Shown here: positions 1-5,319 of the stretch, piece after piece
Layout of the letters: each line of letters starts with the position of its first letter
How positions within the stretch are numbered: position 1 is the first letter of the stretch
Source of the DNA: an uncultured Faecalibacterium sp.
GTDB taxonomy: Bacteria > Bacillota > Clostridia > Oscillospirales > Ruminococcaceae
Reading direction: 5' to 3'
DNA length: 10,511 nt
Assembly: GCA_934525325.1 (NCBI GenBank)
Contig: CAKSZE010000058.1
Coordinates: 1-10,511 of the forward strand
Translations under genes and position numbers: made by a program
The notes under the pieces: model-generated
Databases searched by the model: none
What the model was told of the DNA's origin: nothing
What the model saw: the letters and a program-made list of their open reading frames with translations, nothing else

Positions 1-189
1 TCCCACCCCAACCGCGTGTACACCCGCGACCAGCTGCTGGACGAGGTGTGGGGCTTTGAGTACTACGGCGACAGCCGCACCATTGATGTCCACGTCAAGC
101 GCCTGCGCGAAAAGCTGGCCGGTGCTTCCGATAAGTGGGAGCTGAAAACCGTCTGGGGCGTGGGCTATAAGTTCGAGGTGCGTCAGTAA
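1..189 (+). CDS. Response regulator, OmpR/PhoB family, C-terminal end (partial)
   Basis: Only the last 62 residues are in the window; the receiver domain lies upstream. What is visible is the second half of a winged-helix DNA-binding domain: RDQLLDEVWGFEYYGDSRTI, then DVHVKRLREKL (the recognition helix) and the C-terminal hairpin WELKTVWGVGYKF. These are hallmarks of the OmpR/PhoB effector domain. The protein should bind direct-repeat operators as a dimer once phosphorylated. Its TAA stop shares one base with the ATG of the downstream histidine kinase, so the two are translationally coupled and almost certainly form a cognate pair. The target genes cannot be deduced from the window. Confidence 0.95.
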   Translation, partial: SHPNRVYTRDQLLDEVWGFEYYGDSRTIDVHVKRLREKLAGASDKWELKTVWGVGYKFEVRQ

Positions 190-1718
190 TGCGTAAAAGT
201 ATCTCCACAGCCTTTTTCTCCATGGTGTCCACCCTGATGGTGCTGGGCATCGTGCTGATGGGCTGCTCGGAGTGGGTGCTGTTCAAGAATTATTTTGCGA
301 AGGATCGCTATGAAACGCTGGATCAGGTGGTGAACGTTGCCAAGCGCACTGCGGAGTATCTGGTAAACAGCGAGACCATGCCGCAGGGCGCAGAGCTGGA
401 CGCGCTGAACACCAAGCTGGAGATCATCGGCGAGAGCGCCGAGGCCTATCTGTTCTTCACAGACGGACAGGGGAATGTGCTCATCGCCTCCGACCCGGCA
501 AAGCTTACCACCGCCACCGTGCCGCTGGATATCTGCCAGCGCGCCAACGCAGTGGCAGACCCGGACGCCCAGCACTACCACGCTTTCAGCGATTTGGGCG
601 GTGCACTGACCGAAAAAAGCTATATCTCGGTGGTGCAGACCACGGATGCGCAGAGCCCGGTCAGCGGCTGGCTGTTTTTGTGCTCCTCCGGCGCGCAGCT
701 TACCGACTTCAAGCAGCAGTTCTGGTCCAACTTCCTCATGTCCGCCTGCGTGATGCTGCTGTGCGCCAGCGTGCTGACCCGCCTGTTGATGCGTCAGCTC
801 ACCGACCCGCTGCAAAAAGTCACCGATGCCGCCCAGCGCTTTGGCGGCGGCGACCTCTCCGTCCGCGTGGAGGGCGTGGAGGGCGATGGCGAGGTGGCAG
901 ACCTTGCCCGCACCTTTAACCAGATGGCGGAGAATATCCAGTCCAACGATAACTCCCGGGGCCAGTTCATGGGCAACATCGCCCACGAGCTGCGCACCCC
1001 CATGACCACCATCAAGGGCTTTGTGGACGGCATTCTGGACGGCACTATCCCGCCCGAGATGCAGAACCACTATTTGCAGCTGGTCAGCGAGGAGACCGGA
1101 CGCCTTGCACGGCTCATCCAGAATATGCTGGATCTCTCCAAGCTGGAAAGCGGGGAGTATCAGGTGAACGCCCGGATGTTCAATATCTGGGAGACTTTGA
1201 CCGGCGTGGCGCTGGCCGCAGAGCAGCGCATCAATGATGGCATGATCGAGCTGGAAGGCCTGACCATGGACGAAAAGGTGCTGGTCTACGCCGACCCCGA
1301 CCTGATCCATCAGGTGGCGTATAATCTGCTGGACAACGCCATCAAGTTCACCCCGGCGGGCGGCACCATCCGCTTCAGCGTGGAAAAGCTTGGCCCCGAA
1401 GCCGAGATCTCCATCTGGAACTCCGGGCAGGGCATCAGCCCGGAGGCGCTGCCCTATGTGTTCGAGCGGTTCTACAAGGAGGACCGCTCCCGCGGCCTGC
1501 ACGCCCGCGGCTCCGGCCTTGGGCTGAACATCTGCAAGGTGCTGGTCAATCTGGCTGGCGGGCAGATCCGCGTGGAGAGCCAGCAGGGCGAGTGGTGCCG
1601 CTTTGTGTTCACCCTGCCCACCTGTTCCCCCAACCCCGGCGGCATGAAGCGCCTGCCGGACGCCGCCGGTCAGCCCGGCGCGGTGGAGGATCCCGCCAGC
1701 ATGAAGCCGGTAGAATAA
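189..1718 (+). CDS. Membrane sensor histidine kinase (HAMP-HisKA-HATPase_c)
   Basis: This 509-residue sensor kinase is the partner of the overlapping response regulator. Domains in order: TM1 at about residues 8-31; an extracytoplasmic region of about 145 residues that looks like a small PAS/Cache fold (FFTDGQGNVLIASDP, then VSGWLFLCSSG); TM2 at about 181-200; HAMP at about 200-253; HisKA with phospho-acceptor His266 in NIAHELRTPMTTI; and HATPase_c at about 360-478. In the ATPase the N box is NLLDN (379-383), the G1 box is NSGQGI (411-416) and the G2 box is GSGLGL (441-446). The usual Asp of the G1 box is Asn411; NTG/NSG variants occur in related Firmicutes kinases, so activity is not excluded. 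A Pro/Gly-rich tail of about 30 residues follows the ATPase. The layout is PhoR/VanS-like, but the signal is unknown. Transcription probably ends at the hairpin just downstream. Confidence 0.95.
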   Translation: MRKSISTAFFSMVSTLMVLGIVLMGCSEWVLFKNYFAKDRYETLDQVVNVAKRTAEYLVNSETMPQGAELDALNTKLEIIGESAEAYLFFTDGQGNVLIASDPAKLTTATVPLDICQRANAVADPDAQHYHAFSDLGGALTEKSYISVVQTTDAQSPVSGWLFLCSSGAQLTDFKQQFWSNFLMSACVMLLCASVLTRLLMRQLTDPLQKVTDAAQRFGGGDLSVRVEGVEGDGEVADLARTFNQMAENIQSNDNSRGQFMGNIAHELRTPMTTIKGFVDGILDGTIPPEMQNHYLQLVSEETGRLARLIQNMLDLSKLESGEYQVNARMFNIWETLTGVALAAEQRINDGMIELEGLTMDEKVLVYADPDLIHQVAYNLLDNAIKFTPAGGTIRFSVEKLGPEAEISIWNSGQGISPEALPYVFERFYKEDRSRGLHARGSGLGLNICKVLVNLAGGQIRVESQQGEWCRFVFTLPTCSPNPGGMKRLPDAAGQPGAVEDPASMKPVE

Positions 1719-1724
1719 GACCCC

Positions 1725-1759
1725 GCAGCCAGACTGCCCCGCCCGGGCGGTCTGGCTGC
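1725..1759 (+). terminator. Intrinsic-terminator-like hairpin after the histidine kinase
   Basis: Six bases after the kinase stop there is a near-perfect 15-bp stem (GCAGCCAGACTGCCC pairing with GGGCGGTCTGGCTGC, one G-U wobble) with a 5-nt loop. It is followed by only TTT and then GGCGTTG, so the U tract is weak. Position and stability argue for termination or 3'-end protection of the two-component transcript. Confidence 0.75.
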
Positions 1760-1772
1760 TTTGGCGTTGTCG

Positions 1773-1818
1773 CCCTCTCAGGCGCTCCCGCGCCAGCTCC
1801 CCCGAAGGGGGAGCCAAG
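1773..1818 (+). repeat. Two-hairpin intergenic repeat, copy 1 (orientation A)
   Basis: The unit starts CCCTCTCA and holds hairpin GGCGC-TCCC-GCGCC (1781-1794), then hairpin GCTCCCCC-GAA-GGGGGAGC (1796-1814), and ends CCAAG. Copies 2 to 4 share the same two-hairpin layout with different but still paired stems. I recognise the general pattern from Faecalibacterium-type genomes (from memory). Confidence 0.75.
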
Positions 1819-1873
1819 CCGTAAAGCCCGTTGCTAAAGTATTAGGCGCAATGAGAAACTTTCCGGGCGTGCT

Positions 1874-1925
1874 CTTGCCTCTCCCTTTGGGAGAGGTGGC
1901 ACGGCGAAAGCCGTGACGGAGAGGG
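1874..1925 (-). repeat. Two-hairpin intergenic repeat, copy 2 (orientation B)
   Basis: This is the inverted arrangement of copy 1. On the + strand it reads CTTG, then hairpin CCTCTCCC-TTT-GGGAGAGG (1878-1896), then hairpin CACGGC-GAAA-GCCGTG (1900-1915), then ACGGAGAGGG. The end GGAGAGG (1918-1924) could also pair with the left arm CCTCTCC (1878-1884), which would exclude the first hairpin. Confidence 0.75.
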
Positions 1926-1939
1926 CGCACGCCGCTGAA

Positions 1940-1989
1940 CTCCCCCAGTCGCCTACGGCGACAGCCCCCTCTGAGATGGGGCCTTTGGC
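1940..1989 (+). repeat. Two-hairpin intergenic repeat, copy 3 (orientation A)
   Basis: The unit starts CTCCCCCA and holds hairpin GTCGCC-TAC-GGCGAC (1948-1962). An imperfect hairpin follows (1964-1982: GCCCC pairs with GGGGC, one C-U mismatch, then TC/GA around loop TGA), and the unit ends near CCTTTGG. It is the most decayed of the four copies. Confidence 0.65.
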
Positions 1990-2033
1990 ATGGCGGTAAA
2001 GTTTCCGGCTAAAGCGCAAAGCTTGCGGGAGCG

Positions 2034-2089
2034 CCAGAGGCTCCCTCCCCGAGGGAGCTGGCAAAGCCGATAGGCTTTGACTGAGGGAG
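2034..2089 (-). repeat. Two-hairpin intergenic repeat, copy 4 (orientation B)
   Basis: On the + strand it reads CCAGAG, then hairpin GCTCCCTC-CCC-GAGGGAGC (2040-2058), then hairpin CAAAGCC-GATA-GGCTTTG (2062-2079), then ACTGAGGGAG. GAGGGAG occurs twice (2051-2057 and 2083-2089) and both copies can pair with CTCCCTC (2041-2047), so two mutually exclusive folds are possible. Confidence 0.75.
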
Positions 2090-2150
2090 TTTCGTCTTAT
2101 GGACTTTTTGCGCTATTTACGACTTTTCAGTGAAAAAAACAGCTGCGGGT

Positions 2151-2179
2151 TTGATTTTTTGGCCGTTTTCATGTAAACT
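2151..2179 (+). promoter_or_regulatory. SigA-type promoter for the rpe operon
   Basis: A -35 box TTGATT (2151-2156) and a -10 box TAAACT (2174-2179) are separated by exactly 17 nt. They sit in the only AT-rich stretch of the window, and an A-rich patch lies just upstream (about 2132-2139). The predicted start is near 2186, giving a leader of about 97 nt before rpe. No other promoter as good was seen between here and the end of the window. Confidence 0.65.
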
Positions 2180-2201
2180 AAAGAGTAACCATGCCTGTGT
2201 A

Positions 2202-2218
2202 TTTTCCGGGCGGGAAAA
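2202..2218 (+). promoter_or_regulatory. Small hairpin in the rpe leader
   Basis: TTTTCC (2202-2207) pairs with GGAAAA (2213-2218) around a GGGCG loop, near the start of the predicted leader. It has no downstream U tract, so it is not an obvious terminator. It may only protect the 5' end. It matches no riboswitch I know. Confidence 0.3.
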
Positions 2219-2264
2219 CCCCGCAAAACGTGCAACGCATGGGATAAAAATTGCTAAAAATAAC

Positions 2265-2268
2265 GGAG
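2265..2268 (+). promoter_or_regulatory. Distant ribosome binding site of rpe
   Basis: GGAG in TAACGGAGCG is the only Shine-Dalgarno-like site before rpe. It stands 14 nt from the ATG, whereas the RnfD-like, RnfE-like, DUF4015-like and DUF1015 genes have strong sites 7-10 nt from their starts. An out-of-frame ATG at 2273 lies closer to it, so translation of rpe may be weakened or regulated. Confidence 0.5.
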
Positions 2269-2282
2269 CGTAATGAAATATT

Positions 2283-2933
2283 ATGGCCATCGTAAGTCCT
2301 TCGATTCTTTCTGCTGATTTTGGCAAGCTGGGTGCAGACTGCCGTATGGTGCTGGACGCCGGTGCACAGATGCTGCACTATGACGTGATGGACGGGCATT
2401 TCGTGCCCAACATCAGCTTTGGCGTGCCGGTGCTCAAAAGCCTGCACAAGGCACTGCCGGATGCCTTTTACGACGTGCACCTGATGATCAGCCACCCGCT
2501 GCAATACGCCGAGCCTTTCATCAAGGCCGGTGCTACCCTGTATAATTTCCATCTGGAGTGCGAAGATGATATTCAGGCTACCATCAATGCCGTGCGTGCA
2601 CTGGGCTGCAAGGTGGGACTGACCATCAAGCCCGGCACCCCGGCCCAGGCGCTGGCCCCGTGGCTGGAGCAGCTGGATCTGGTGCTGGTGATGAGCGTGG
2701 AGCCCGGCTTCGGCGGGCAGAAGTTCATGCCCTCGGCGCTGGACAAGCTCCGCTGGCTCAAGGCGGAGCGGGAAGCCCGCGGCCTTTCCTATCTGCTGGA
2801 GGTGGACGGCGGCGTGGACGCCGCCACCGCACCCCTGTGCGTGGAAGCCGGTGCCGATGTGCTGGTGGCGGGCAGTGCCGTGTTCGGCGCTGCCGACCCC
2901 GCTGCGGCTGTGGGCGCGCTGGCCAGCCTGTAA
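2283..2933 (+). CDS. rpe: Ribulose-phosphate 3-epimerase
   Basis: This enzyme interconverts D-ribulose 5-phosphate and D-xylulose 5-phosphate in the cytosolic non-oxidative pentose phosphate pathway. At 216 residues it has the usual length and (beta/alpha)8 fold. The opening SPSILSADF (5-13) is diagnostic. The expected metal ligands are all visible: His32 and Asp34 in LHYDVMDGHF, His66 in YDVHLMI, and Asp175 in LEVDGGV. The phosphate-binding loops MSVEPGFGGQKF (137-148) and VAGSAVFG near the C-terminus are intact. The ATG at 2283 is chosen because the match to the family begins there and an in-frame TGA lies at 2274. The nearest purine-rich site, GGAG (2265-2268), is 14 nt away, which is long. 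It is the first gene of the apparent operon and lies 12 bp before the RnfD-like gene. Confidence 0.97.
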   Translation: MAIVSPSILSADFGKLGADCRMVLDAGAQMLHYDVMDGHFVPNISFGVPVLKSLHKALPDAFYDVHLMISHPLQYAEPFIKAGATLYNFHLECEDDIQATINAVRALGCKVGLTIKPGTPAQALAPWLEQLDLVLVMSVEPGFGGQKFMPSALDKLRWLKAEREARGLSYLLEVDGGVDAATAPLCVEAGADVLVAGSAVFGAADPAAAVGALASL

Positions 2934-2945
2934 GGAGGGCTGTAT

Positions 2946-3965
2946 ATGGATGAAGCTTTGATCCAGGAGCAGGAGCGGCAGCTGCAAAAGACCGGCCGGT
3001 ACTATAAGCACGTTTTCTGGCTGTGCGTGCCGCTGCTGTGCATGGCCTGCTATTTCTACGGCGCGCGTCCGCTGCTGCTGTGCGGCATCGCCCTGCTTAC
3101 CGGCAACCTGTGCGACCGTCTGGTGGCGCTGCTGCGCCATCGGGTGTACACCAATAAAGATCTCTCCAACGAGAGCTTCAGTCTGATCATCGCCCTGCTC
3201 ATGCCTGCCACCGTGGACATCTATGTGCTGGTGGTGGCGGTGCTGGCGGGCGTGCTCATCGGCAAGGAGGTCTTTGGCGGCTACGGCAGCTACCCCTTTA
3301 ACCCCGCTGCCGTGGGCTACGCCGTGGCGGCGGTATCGTGGCCGGAGCAGGTGGTGCGCTACCCGCAGCCCTACACCCCGCTGCCCCTGTGGGACGCCTC
3401 CGCCGTGCCGGTGAGCAGCACCATTGAGGACACCCTGCGCAGCGGCGGTATCCTGAACCTGAACGCCTTCGCCGTTGTGCTGGGCGAGTTCGCCGCCCCT
3501 ATGGGCACCGGCGCGGCGCTGGTCATTCTGGCCTGCGGCCTTGTGCTGTGGGCCCAAAAGGACGTGCATATCGCCGCATCTGTAAGCTTTCTGGTCACCT
3601 GCGGGCTCATCGCCTTCTTCTTCCCGCGTCAGGTGGGTCTGGCAGACAGCACCCTCTTCAGCAGCCTGCTTCCCCGTTTGCAGGGCGTCCGGGACGAGCT
3701 GCACACCGGTGCAATGCTGTTCTGTGCAGTGTTCCTGCTCAACGAGCCCTACACCTGCGCCCACCATCGGCTTGGGCGCATCCTGTACGGCGCACTGGTG
3801 GGCGCTGCCGCTATGGGCTTCCGCTATTTTGGCGTGTACGAGACCGGCGTCTGCTTTGCGCTGCTGGCGGTCAACAGTGTGTCCGCGCTCATTGACCGCA
3901 CCGAGGAGCGGCTGTACCGTCTGCTGCACCGTCTGCCGTCCGAACGAAAGGAGGCTGCGGAATGA
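2946..3965 (+). CDS. RnfD/NqrB-family membrane protein, divergent
   Basis: This 339-residue polytopic protein (about nine or ten membrane segments) has the normal length of RnfD, a membrane subunit of the ion-translocating ferredoxin:NAD oxidoreductase. It matches RnfD along its length: GKEVFGGYGSYPFNPAAVGY (106-125) corresponds to the conserved GG-G-NPFNPA segment, and LHTGAMLFCAVFLLNEPYT followed by the RILYGALVG segment to the C-terminal half. RnfD normally carries FMN on a Thr in an S-x-A-T motif. The equivalent stretch here reads DASAVPVSSTIEDT (150-163), with no such motif; Val156 falls on the acceptor position, with S157, S158 and T159 beside it. An excellent AAGGAGG (2932-2938) lies 7 nt before the ATG. 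The stop overlaps the RnfE-like gene by ATGA. Family assignment is firm, but function as a true RnfD is doubtful. Confidence 0.88.
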   Translation: MDEALIQEQERQLQKTGRYYKHVFWLCVPLLCMACYFYGARPLLLCGIALLTGNLCDRLVALLRHRVYTNKDLSNESFSLIIALLMPATVDIYVLVVAVLAGVLIGKEVFGGYGSYPFNPAAVGYAVAAVSWPEQVVRYPQPYTPLPLWDASAVPVSSTIEDTLRSGGILNLNAFAVVLGEFAAPMGTGAALVILACGLVLWAQKDVHIAASVSFLVTCGLIAFFFPRQVGLADSTLFSSLLPRLQGVRDELHTGAMLFCAVFLLNEPYTCAHHRLGRILYGALVGAAAMGFRYFGVYETGVCFALLAVNSVSALIDRTEERLYRLLHRLPSERKEAAE

Positions 3966-4687
3966 AAAAGCGTACTGCGGAGTTGATCTTAAAAGACCCC
4001 GAAAAGTTTGCCCATCATGACCGCGTGTTCCTGAATAACCCGGTGGTCATGCAGGGCATGGGTCTGGCACCGCTGGTGGTCGTGGCCACCACCGGCCAGA
4101 ACGGCCTGATGCTGGCGGCGGCGGTGGCGCTGCTGCTGGTGCCCTCCCGCGTGCTGGCCTGCCTGCTCAGCCGCCTTGTGCCCCTGCGGGACGAGGAGCC
4201 TACCCCGGAGCAGCTGCAAAAAAAGCTGCTGCCCCGTGCGATTCTGTACGCAGTCAGCGCCGCTGTAGTGTATCTGGCGGCGTATCCCATCCTGAATTTT
4301 GTGTTCGGCACGGGTCTTTTGAACCTTGGCATCTACCTGCCCATGCTGGTGGTGGAGCCGCTTTTGACCTACCGCTTCGGCCGCGTGCAGGAGACGATGC
4401 ACAAGGCCGTTTCCAAGGGCGTGCGCATCACCGTGGGCTATGCGCTGCTGCTGCTCGTGGTGGGCGTGCTGCGCGAGTGGCTCAGCCTTGGCACCGTGTT
4501 CGGTGCCAAGGTGGGGCGCTGGGCGCTACTGCCGCTGGCCAAGATGCCGGCGGGCGGCTTTATCGTGCTGGGCATCCTGTGCGCCATCTGGCGCGCTGCC
4601 GCTGCAAAGCGCAAGGAATATCTGAAAAAGGAAGCGCGGGATACTCTGACCGTGCACTACCAGAAGGAGGTGGACCGCGAACCGTGA
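3962..4687 (+). CDS. RnfE/NqrD-family membrane protein lacking cluster cysteines
   Basis: This 241-residue protein with about six membrane segments matches RnfE/NqrD. FLNNPVVMQGMGLAPLVVVA (23-42) corresponds to the NPxxxQxxGLCPxLAVT motif. LGIYLPMLVVEPLL (122-135) corresponds to LGIFIPLIVTNCIV. VVGVLREWLSLGTVFG and LPLAKMPAGGFIVLGILCA match the C-terminal half. In the family the two motif cysteines bind, with RnfA, the intramembrane [2Fe-2S] cluster; here they are Ala36 and Pro133. Pro133 also removes the preceding Asn (Glu132), and the GRAE motif after it is disturbed. AAAGGAGG (3947-3954) sits 7 nt before the ATG. The start overlaps the RnfD-like stop (ATGA) and the stop overlaps the RnfA-like start (GTGA), so the three are translationally coupled and probably form one complex. 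Confidence 0.88.
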   Translation: MKKRTAELILKDPEKFAHHDRVFLNNPVVMQGMGLAPLVVVATTGQNGLMLAAAVALLLVPSRVLACLLSRLVPLRDEEPTPEQLQKKLLPRAILYAVSAAVVYLAAYPILNFVFGTGLLNLGIYLPMLVVEPLLTYRFGRVQETMHKAVSKGVRITVGYALLLLVVGVLREWLSLGTVFGAKVGRWALLPLAKMPAGGFIVLGILCAIWRAAAAKRKEYLKKEARDTLTVHYQKEVDREP

Positions 4688-5295
4688 AGGAAGTTGTAAG
4701 CACCTCGGCAGTGTTTTTCAGCTATGCACTGCTGGCTATTTTTGCACAGAACGCTGTCTTTACCCGTGCACTGGGCGTGTCCCGCATGGTGCAGCTGGTG
4801 GGGGACGACCGCATCAGCAGCGCGTTGTTCGGCATGATGCTGTGCATCACGCAGGTGCTGGTAGCACCCGTGGCGTTTGTTGCCGGGCGGTTTATCGCCC
4901 CGCTGGATAACCGCGCCCAGCTGCGCCCGCTGGTGTATATCGCCAGCATCGCCGTGGTGTGTCTGGCAGAGCACCTGGTGCTGTGGCTGCTGCGCAGCCT
5001 GCCCCGCCGCAGCCAGCTGCTGCGCATCGTGCCGCTGGCCGCGCTGAACAGCGGTGTGCTGGGCACGGTGCTGGTGGAGCGCACCCAGACCTTTACCCTT
5101 GGCCAGAGCCTTGGTTTTGGCATTGGCAGCGGCATCGGCTATGTGCTGGCGGTGCTGCTGGTCACCGAGGCGCGCCACCGCCTGCGCAGCAAAGCTATCC
5201 CCAAGGCATTCCGCGGCCTGCCCATCACGCTGGTGTATATCGGCGTGCTGGCGCTGGCGATCTATGGCTTTACCGGACATTCCGTCATCCTGTAA
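4684..5295 (+). CDS. RnfA/NqrE-family membrane protein lacking cluster cysteines
   Basis: This 203-residue protein with about six membrane segments has the usual length of RnfA. The N-terminal AQNAVFTRALGVSRMV (21-36) lines up with VNNFVLVKFLGLCPFM. VPLAALNSGVLG lines up with LPLITTNCAVLG, and FRGLPITLVYIGVLALAIYG with the C-terminal [20 protein letters not shown] segment. Both cluster-binding cysteines are serines here (Ser33 and Ser123). The GTG at 4684 is chosen because it gives the family's N-terminus and a GTGA overlap with the upstream gene; AAGGAGG (4664-4670) lies 13 nt away, and no ATG gives a better N-terminus. A longer frame opening at 4477 lies inside the RnfE-like gene and is not needed. 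A genuine RnfA would have the cysteines, so I give no gene symbol. Confidence 0.87.
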   Translation: MKEVVSTSAVFFSYALLAIFAQNAVFTRALGVSRMVQLVGDDRISSALFGMMLCITQVLVAPVAFVAGRFIAPLDNRAQLRPLVYIASIAVVCLAEHLVLWLLRSLPRRSQLLRIVPLAALNSGVLGTVLVERTQTFTLGQSLGFGIGSGIGYVLAVLLVTEARHRLRSKAIPKAFRGLPITLVYIGVLALAIYGFTGHSVIL

Positions 5296-5319
5296 CGCAG
5301 ACAGGGAGGAAAGGATACC

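Larger units (their letters stand above)
1719..2282. other. Intergenic region: repeat cluster then AT-rich promoter region
   Basis: This 564-bp gap holds no gene I can support. From left to right it contains the terminator hairpin, four two-hairpin repeats (1773-2089), and an AT-rich stretch from about 2091 that carries the promoter and leader of the rpe operon. The change from GC-rich repeats to AT-rich DNA at about 2090 is abrupt. Open frames through the repeats have no ribosome binding site and no recognisable protein. Confidence 0.8.

Noticed and set aside
183..1817. Long reverse-strand open frame opposite the histidine kinase, and similar ones opposite rpe/RnfD, RnfA/DUF4015, DUF1015 and the helicase
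   Set aside because: These are shadows caused by GC-rich codon usage. Their translations are low-complexity (His, Gln, Gly, Ala-rich), match no family, and sit exactly opposite well-recognised genes.
1834..2064. Reverse-strand frame of 76 codons across the intergenic repeats
   Set aside because: It is built from repeat and hairpin sequence, has no ribosome binding site and resembles no protein.
1773..2089. CRISPR array or riboswitch in the repeat cluster
   Set aside because: There are only four units, in alternating orientation, with diverged repeat sequence and irregular spacing, so it is not a CRISPR array. No known riboswitch core is visible.
4477..4683. Upstream in-frame extension of the RnfA-like gene
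   Set aside because: It lies entirely within the RnfE-like coding region in another frame. The family N-terminus begins near the GTG at 4684, which has an upstream AAGGAGG.
2946..5295. Ordinary energy-conserving Rnf complex (ferredoxin:NAD oxidoreductase)
   Set aside because: RnfB, RnfC and RnfG are missing from the locus and the known cofactor-binding residues of the D, E and A subunits are not recognisable, so a standard annotation would mislead.
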